A DNA stretch of 34,875 nucleotides from assembly GCF_001633105.1 (NCBI RefSeq), contig NZ_LUKZ01000033.1:65850-100724 (forward strand). The letters are read 5' to 3'. The position numbers and the translations under genes are program-made. Positions 30,801-34,875 of the stretch are shown here, piece by piece (the first letter of the stretch is position 1; each line of letters starts with the position of its first letter). The stretch is from Acidovorax sp. GW101-3H11. GTDB taxonomy: Bacteria; Pseudomonadota; Gammaproteobacteria; Burkholderiales; Burkholderiaceae_C. The notes beneath the pieces were generated by a model. That model saw only the letters and a list, made by a program, of their open reading frames with translations. It was not told the DNA's origin and did no database searches.

Positions 30801-32074
30801 GCCGACAATTGTGCAAAAGCCTTGGTGAAAAAGTCGGTGCTGCCAAAGTTGCCCGACTTCAGCGTGATGTGCAAACCGTCCTTGGTGTCGGGCGCCACCG
30901 CATGGCACCACGGCACGCCGGGGTCGATCTGCGCGCCAATGCGCATTTGCGTGATGCCCAGGGCCTGCACACAGGCGCCGGATGTTTCGCCGCCCGCCAC
31001 GATGAGCTGGCGCACACCGCGCTGCACCAGGCCGCGGGCAATGGCGGCAATGGTGTCTTCCACCATGGCACCGGCTTTTTCGGAACCCAGCTTGCCTTGA
31101 ATGGCGCGCACGGCCGAGGGTTCGGCGGTGGAATACACCAGCACCGGGCCTTGGCCGATGTGGTTTTCGGCCCAAGCCAGCGCTTCGGCGGCCACGTCCA
31201 CGCCTGCGGCGATGCGCAGCGGGTCGATGGCCAGGGCGGGTTGGCCTGCCTTGATGAAATCCATCACCTGCTGGTTGGTCGCCACCGAGCAGCTGCCCGA
31301 CACAATGGCCTGCAGCCCTTGCGCGGCAGGCAGGCGGGCGGCCTCGTTGCTGGGGGCCACGCCAAAGTTGCCCGGCAGGCCAATCGCTACGCCTGAGCCT
31401 GCGGTGACCAGCGGCATGCCCTTGAGCGCGGGGCCCAGGCGCAGCAGATCGGCGTTGGACACTGCATCCACCACGGCCATGCGCATGCCCTCGGCCTTGA
31501 GTTGATCAATGCGCGCGCGGATAGCGGCCTCGCCCTGTGCGACCACGCTGTGGTCGATCAGGCCTACGCGGCTGGGTGTCTGCGCCTGCAGCACGCGCAC
31601 CAGGTTGGGGTCGGTCATGGGTGTGAGCGGGTGGTTCTGCATGCCGCTCTCGTTCAGCAGCACATCGCCCACAAACAGGTAGCCCTTGAACACGGTGCGC
31701 TTGTTGTCGGGGAAGGCGGGGGTGGCGATGGTGAAGTCGGTGCCCAGGGCCTGCATCAGCGCATCGGTCACGGGGCCGATGTTGCCTTCGGCCGTGCTGT
31801 CAAAGGTGGAGCAGTATTTGAAGTAGATCTGCTCGGCACCCTGCGCCTGCAGCCACTGCAGCGCTGCGAGCGACTGGGCAATGGCTTCGTCTTTGGCGAT
31901 GGTGCGTGACTTGAGCGCGACCACGATGGCATCGGCCTCAGCGTCGAGCGGAGCCGTGGGCACGCCCATGGCCTGCACCACGCGCATGCCTGCGCGCACC
32001 AGGTTGTTGGCCAGGTCGGTCGCGCCGGTGAAGTCGTCGGCAATGCAGCCCAGCAGTGCACGTGCGCGTGTCAT
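30797..32074 (-). CDS. otnK: 3-oxo-tetronate (four-carbon acid sugar) kinase
   Basis: The 425-residue protein belongs to the DUF1537/four-carbon acid sugar kinase family. It opens with LLGCIADDFTGATDLANNLV and contains KYCSTFDSTAEGNIGPVTDA and the nucleotide-binding VAGGETSGACVQALGI. Near the end is LKSGNFGSTDFFTKA, the family tail. OtnK phosphorylates the C4 hydroxyl of 3-oxo-tetronate using ATP. It overlaps both neighbours by ATGA: with ltnD at 32071-32074 and with otnC at 30797-30800. This tight coupling supports a shared pathway. Confidence 0.92.
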   Translation of the reverse strand: MTRARALLGCIADDFTGATDLANNLVRAGMRVVQAMGVPTAPLDAEADAIVVALKSRTIAKDEAIAQSLAALQWLQAQGAEQIYFKYCSTFDSTAEGNIGPVTDALMQALGTDFTIATPAFPDNKRTVFKGYLFVGDVLLNESGMQNHPLTPMTDPNLVRVLQAQTPSRVGLIDHSVVAQGEAAIRARIDQLKAEGMRMAVVDAVSNADLLRLGPALKGMPLVTAGSGVAIGLPGNFGVAPSNEAARLPAAQGLQAIVSGSCSVATNQQVMDFIKAGQPALAIDPLRIAAGVDVAAEALAWAENHIGQGPVLVYSTAEPSAVRAIQGKLGSEKAGAMVEDTIAAIARGLVQRGVRQLIVAGGETSGACVQALGITQMRIGAQIDPGVPWCHAVAPDTKDGLHITLKSGNFGSTDFFTKAFAQLSA

Positions 32075-32982
32075 GCCTTGTCCTTCCCTTCGGGCAACGT
32101 GATGCCAGGGAAGATCTTGATCACGGCGCTGTCATCTTCTTTGGCAAAGCCTGCGGTGGATGCCTGCATGAACATCTGGTGCGCGGTGGCGGCCAGCGGC
32201 AGGGGGAATTTGCTGGCGCGGGCAGTGTCCAGCACCAGGCCCAGGTCCTTCACAAAGATATCGACGGCCGACAGCGGCGTGTAGTCGCCCGCCAGCACAT
32301 GGGCCATGCGGTTTTCAAACATCCAGCTGTTGCCCGCGCTGTTCGTGATCACTTCATACAAGGCGCTGGCTTCCACGCCTTCGCGCAGGCCCAGGGCCAT
32401 GGCTTCGGCGGCCACGGCAATGTGCACACCGGCCAGCAGCTGGTTGATGATCTTGACCTTGCTGCCTGCGCCCGCCTTGTCGCCCAGTCGGTACACCTTG
32501 CCTGCCATGCCGTCGAGCACCGCGTTGGCCGCGGCATAGGCCTCTGGCTTGGCCGAGGTCATCATGGTCATCTGGCCCGATGCGGCCTTGGCGGCGCCGC
32601 CGGAGATGGGAGCGTCCACATAGTGCAGGCCCAGGGCGTTCAGGCGCGCTTCCAGCGCTACAGACCAATTGGGGTCCACGGTGGAGCACATCACAAAGGT
32701 GCTGCCGGGGCGCATGGTGCTCACTGCACCGCTTTGGCCATCGTCGCCAAACAGCACGCTCTCAGTCTGCGCGGCGTTAACCACCACCGACACCACCACA
32801 TCACTCACCGCCGCCAATGCAGCCGTGGTGGCGTGGGCCGTGCCACCGTCTGCCACAAACGCATCGGCCACGCCGGGGCGCACGTCGCACACGTGGATGG
32901 TGAAGCCGTTGTTGCGCAGGGTCTTGGCGATGCCAGCGCCCATGGCGCCCAGGCCGATGATGCCGACGGTGGGTTTTGTCAT
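32071..32982 (-). CDS. ltnD: L-threonate dehydrogenase-like beta-hydroxyacid dehydrogenase
   Basis: The 303-residue NAD(P)-dependent enzyme has the Rossmann motif GIIGLGAMGAG at residues 7-17 and the substrate loop DAPISGGAAKAASG. Catalytic K177 lies in the KVKIINQ motif. In characterised pathways LtnD oxidises L-threonate to 2-oxo-tetronate. Its position directly before otnK fits that role, though D-erythronate or a related substrate is possible. AAGGACTGACAAC precedes the ATG. The gntP gene lies 148 bp upstream, with an inverted repeat between them. The D-x-R motif (CDVRPG) at the end of the second strand suggests NAD over NADP. Confidence 0.88.
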   Translation of the reverse strand: MTKPTVGIIGLGAMGAGIAKTLRNNGFTIHVCDVRPGVADAFVADGGTAHATTAALAAVSDVVVSVVVNAAQTESVLFGDDGQSGAVSTMRPGSTFVMCSTVDPNWSVALEARLNALGLHYVDAPISGGAAKAASGQMTMMTSAKPEAYAAANAVLDGMAGKVYRLGDKAGAGSKVKIINQLLAGVHIAVAAEAMALGLREGVEASALYEVITNSAGNSWMFENRMAHVLAGDYTPLSAVDIFVKDLGLVLDTARASKFPLPLAATAHQMFMQASTAGFAKEDDSAVIKIFPGITLPEGKDKA

Positions 32983-33020
32983 GTTGTCAGTCCTTCAAAG
33001 AAATTCAAATAGAGTGCGTA

Positions 33021-33134
33021 TTGAGTCGGCTTGAATCAACTTGAACCGTTCACGCTGAGCCTGTCGAAGCGCCGCGCAGGGCTTCGACAGGCTCAGCCCG
33101 AACGGATTTTTCAAGTTCAAAGATACCGACTCAA
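33021..33134. repeat. Nested inverted repeat between gntP and ltnD
   Basis: An inner pair of TTCGACAGGCTCA elements, CCGTTCACGCTGAGCCTGTC followed by GAAGC (33046-33070) and its inverted copy (33081-33105), is enclosed by further arms. These are TTGAGTCGG (33021-33029) against CCGACTCAA (33126-33134), and CAACTTGAA against TTCAAGTT. The outer right arm covers the gntP stop codon. The element can fold over more than 100 bp. Confidence 0.85.
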
Positions 33135-34501
33135 TAGGCCACCAGAACCCAGAGCAAAGCGGTCATTGCAAAACCTGCGATGCCCAGCACGGTGGTCAGC
33201 ACCGTCCAGGTGCGCAGGCCATCGCCCACGCTCAGGCCCAGGTAGCGGGTCACGATCCAGAAGCCTGAATCGTTGACGTGCGACAGGCCCAGGCTGCCAA
33301 AGCCAATGGCAACCGTGAGCAGTGCCACTTGCAAGGGGGAATACCCGCCACCCGCCATCGCATCGGCCAGCAGGCCGCAGGTGGTGATGATGGCCACGGT
33401 GGCCGAGCCCTGTGCGGCGCGCAGAGCCAGCGAGATGATGAACGCCAGCAGGATGAGGGGCAGGTGCGTAGCGGTGAGGCTTTGCGACAGCGCAGCGCCA
33501 ATGCCGCTGGCGGTGAGCACCTTGGCAAACACGCCGCCCGCGCCCGTCACCAGGATCACGGTGGCGGCGGGGGGCAGGGCTGATTCCATGATGGCGTTGG
33601 TGCGCTCGCGGTTCCAGCCCTGGTTGCGGCCCAGCAGGAACATCGCCAGGCCCACGGCCACCATCAGCGCAAAAATGGGCGAGCCGATGAAGCCCAGCAC
33701 GTTGCGCAGGCTGTCGCCCTTGGGCAGCAGGGTGGCGCCGGTGGTGCCGGCCATGATGAGGGCCAGGGGGATGATGATCAGCGCCATGATGGTGCCGACG
33801 CTAGGCGCCTTACCGGACTTGCTGGCCGTGCTGTCTTCGCTGTTGCCAAAGGCCGCAAACTGCTCAGCCGTGGTGGGCAGCATGGGGTAACCCTTGCGGT
33901 TGAGCCAGCCTGCCACGACCTGCGACAGCGCTGCCAGCGGGATGCAGATGGCCAGGCCAATGATGGTGATCCAGCCGATGTCGCCCTTGACGATGGCCGC
34001 CCCGCCCACGATGCCGGGGTGCGGTGGTACCACCACGTGCGCGGCCAGCATGATGCCCGCTACGGGCAGGCCGAACTTGATGGGGTTGACCCCCGCCGCC
34101 TTGCAAAAGCCGTAGACGATGGGCACCAGGATGATGAAGCCCACATCAAAAAACACCGGGATGGCCAGCACCAGCGCGGCGGCGGTGAGCGCCATGGGCA
34201 CCCGTGTGGGGCCTAGCAGTTGCGTGAAGCGGTTGGCCAGGCTGGCCGCGCCGCCCGAGACCTCGATCATGCGCCCCAGCATGGAGCCCAGCGCCACCAG
34301 GATGGCCACCGACCCCAGCGTGCCGCCCATGCCCGCAATCAGCGTGCTGATGATGTCGCCAATGGGCATGCCCGTGGCAAACGCCACCAGAAAGCTCACC
34401 AGCATCATCGCCACGAAGGCGTGGACCTGCCAGCGGATGATGAGCAACAGGAGCAGGGCAATGCTGCCGGCGCCAATGCCGAGAAGTGCGAGGGTGGACA
34501 T
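33131..34501 (-). CDS. GntP-family acid sugar permease
   Basis: The 456-residue protein is a GntP-type inner-membrane transporter with a dozen or more hydrophobic segments. Family blocks include GDIISTLIAGMGGTLGSVAI, AIPVFFDVGFIILVPI, VPPHPGIVGGA and GLSHVNDSGFWIV. GntP members import gluconate and other aldonic or four-carbon acid sugars in symport with protons. As first gene of the ltnD-otnK-otnC-otnI operon it is the likely threonate-type importer. GGAG precedes the ATG at 34501. A VanR/DgoR-like operator candidate lies 100 bp upstream. No regulator gene is seen in the window. Confidence 0.9.
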   Translation of the reverse strand: MSTLALLGIGAGSIALLLLLIIRWQVHAFVAMMLVSFLVAFATGMPIGDIISTLIAGMGGTLGSVAILVALGSMLGRMIEVSGGAASLANRFTQLLGPTRVPMALTAAALVLAIPVFFDVGFIILVPIVYGFCKAAGVNPIKFGLPVAGIMLAAHVVVPPHPGIVGGAAIVKGDIGWITIIGLAICIPLAALSQVVAGWLNRKGYPMLPTTAEQFAAFGNSEDSTASKSGKAPSVGTIMALIIIPLALIMAGTTGATLLPKGDSLRNVLGFIGSPIFALMVAVGLAMFLLGRNQGWNRERTNAIMESALPPAATVILVTGAGGVFAKVLTASGIGAALSQSLTATHLPLILLAFIISLALRAAQGSATVAIITTCGLLADAMAGGGYSPLQVALLTVAIGFGSLGLSHVNDSGFWIVTRYLGLSVGDGLRTWTVLTTVLGIAGFAMTALLWVLVAY

Positions 34502-34602
34502 GAACGGGGTATCTCCGGGATGGAAAGGGGCGGGCCCAGGTTGGGGCCGTTGGGAACGGCCTGGTGGGGATGTCTGGGTGCACCTGGTTTGGTGTGTTTA
34601 TA

Positions 34603-34616
34603 TGGTTATCATACAA
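34603..34616. promoter_or_regulatory. GntR-type operator candidate upstream of gntP
   Basis: On the minus strand TTGTATGATAACCA fits the TnGT-N6-ACnA form used by FCD-type GntR regulators of sugar-acid operons. It is followed by TATAAA, a possible -10, within an AT-rich stretch (34590-34625). No matching regulator is in the window, so this rests on motif shape only. Confidence 0.35.
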
Positions 34617-34680
34617 ATTATTGCGATCTGCTTGGCTACGGGTTAACCCGCGTCTGCCAGTGCCTGAAGAGGGGCGGTGA

Positions 34681-34713
34681 AGCGCTTTTGAGGCGTTTCG
34701 GTGCTCAAGCGCT
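34681..34713. repeat. Imperfect hairpin near the putative IS end
   Basis: AGCGCTTTTGAG (34681-34692) pairs with CTCAAGCGCT (34704-34713), with a two-base bulge. It lies 27 bp outside the transposase-like stop and may be a terminator or part of the IS end; I cannot define the terminal inverted repeat. Confidence 0.4.
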
Positions 34714-34740
34714 AGTGCAATATGCCCAGGGCAATCGCAT

Positions 34741-34875
34741 CTAAACCCTGATGCCCAGGACATGGGCCAGATAGCCCACATCCCAGCCCGCTCGCTTGCG
34801 CTTGGCCTGCACCCCCACCTTCACCGAGGTGTCGCTCTTGAGCACCTGCAGCGCCATGCGCCGCAGCAGCGTCTG
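34741..34875 (-). CDS. Transposase C-terminus (ISAs1-like), cut by window edge
   Basis: The last 44 codons of a minus-strand gene run off the right edge and end in TAG at 34741-34743. The residues LLRRMALQVLKSDTSVKVGV, then QAKRKRAGWDVGYLAHVLGI, resemble the C-terminus of ISAs1/IS4-type transposases (basic, KxGI-xxKRxxAGWDxxYL). The rest of the gene, including most catalytic residues, is outside the window, so I cannot say whether it is intact. It would place an insertion sequence next to the threonate-type operon. Confidence 0.55.
   Translation of the reverse strand, partial: QTLLRRMALQVLKSDTSVKVGVQAKRKRAGWDVGYLAHVLGIRV

Noticed and set aside
1-34875. tRNA or rRNA genes
   Set aside because: I saw no cloverleaf with TTCGA-type T-loop and CCA-like context, and no rRNA-like sequence; the TTCGA matches are all from the dispersed repeat.

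Overview
The window is GC-rich (about two thirds G+C) and reads as a Comamonadaceae-type betaproteobacterial chromosome (Acidovorax or a relative). Evidence: dense short intergenic gaps, a Bug/TctC-type periplasmic binding protein, an Omp32-like porin, urea-transport and urease-accessory genes, and interspersed repeats built on TTCGACAGGCTCAGCCCGAAC that are common in this group. The genus is inferred from style, not from a search.

Layout. 1-955 holds no credible gene; it is a ~600 bp near-palindromic repeat followed by three tandem TTCGACA-type repeats. 956-4.7 kb: urtE (urea ABC transporter ATPase), then a lipid/phosphate set (PAP2 phosphatase, diacylglycerol-kinase-like lipid kinase, metallophosphoesterase). 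4.8-6.0 kb: an outer-membrane porin with a clear terminator. 6.3-10.1 kb: a TetR regulator divergent from a Bug receptor / metal-dependent cyclase / fumarylacetoacetase-family operon, with three similar operator palindromes between them. 10.4-15.7 kb: a class III adenylate cyclase fused to PilZ, a HAD-family dehalogenase, an MFS exporter, the alanine aminotransferase alaC, and a lower-GC patch with a DUF4288-like and a small membrane protein. 16.0-16.8 kb: ureD without ureABC beside it.

17.0-28.1 kb is the most interesting region: a minus-strand cluster of a FAD oxidoreductase, a complete NitT/TauT-type ABC transporter, a creatininase-family amidohydrolase, a Rid-family protein, a CodA-like amidohydrolase, a flavodoxin-like oxidoreductase, an orphan VanB-type 2Fe-2S ferredoxin, a RutR-like TetR regulator and a guanine/cytosine-deaminase-like enzyme, with a divergent 2-oxoglutarate/Fe(II) dioxygenase. 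A RutR-type operator (TTGACCA-NN-TGGTCAA form) sits directly upstream of the ferredoxin gene. Together these suggest an inducible uptake and catabolic pathway for a nitrogenous heterocycle (pyrimidine, purine, triazine, hydantoin or creatinine type). Several enzymes lack the residue that defines the textbook family activity, so the substrate is probably not the obvious one.

28.1-34.5 kb is a four-carbon acid sugar (threonate-type) operon: GntP permease, ltnD, otnK, otnC, a secreted alpha/beta hydrolase and otnI. The otnC product differs at two expected active-site positions. The right edge (34741-34875) cuts through what looks like a transposase C-terminus.
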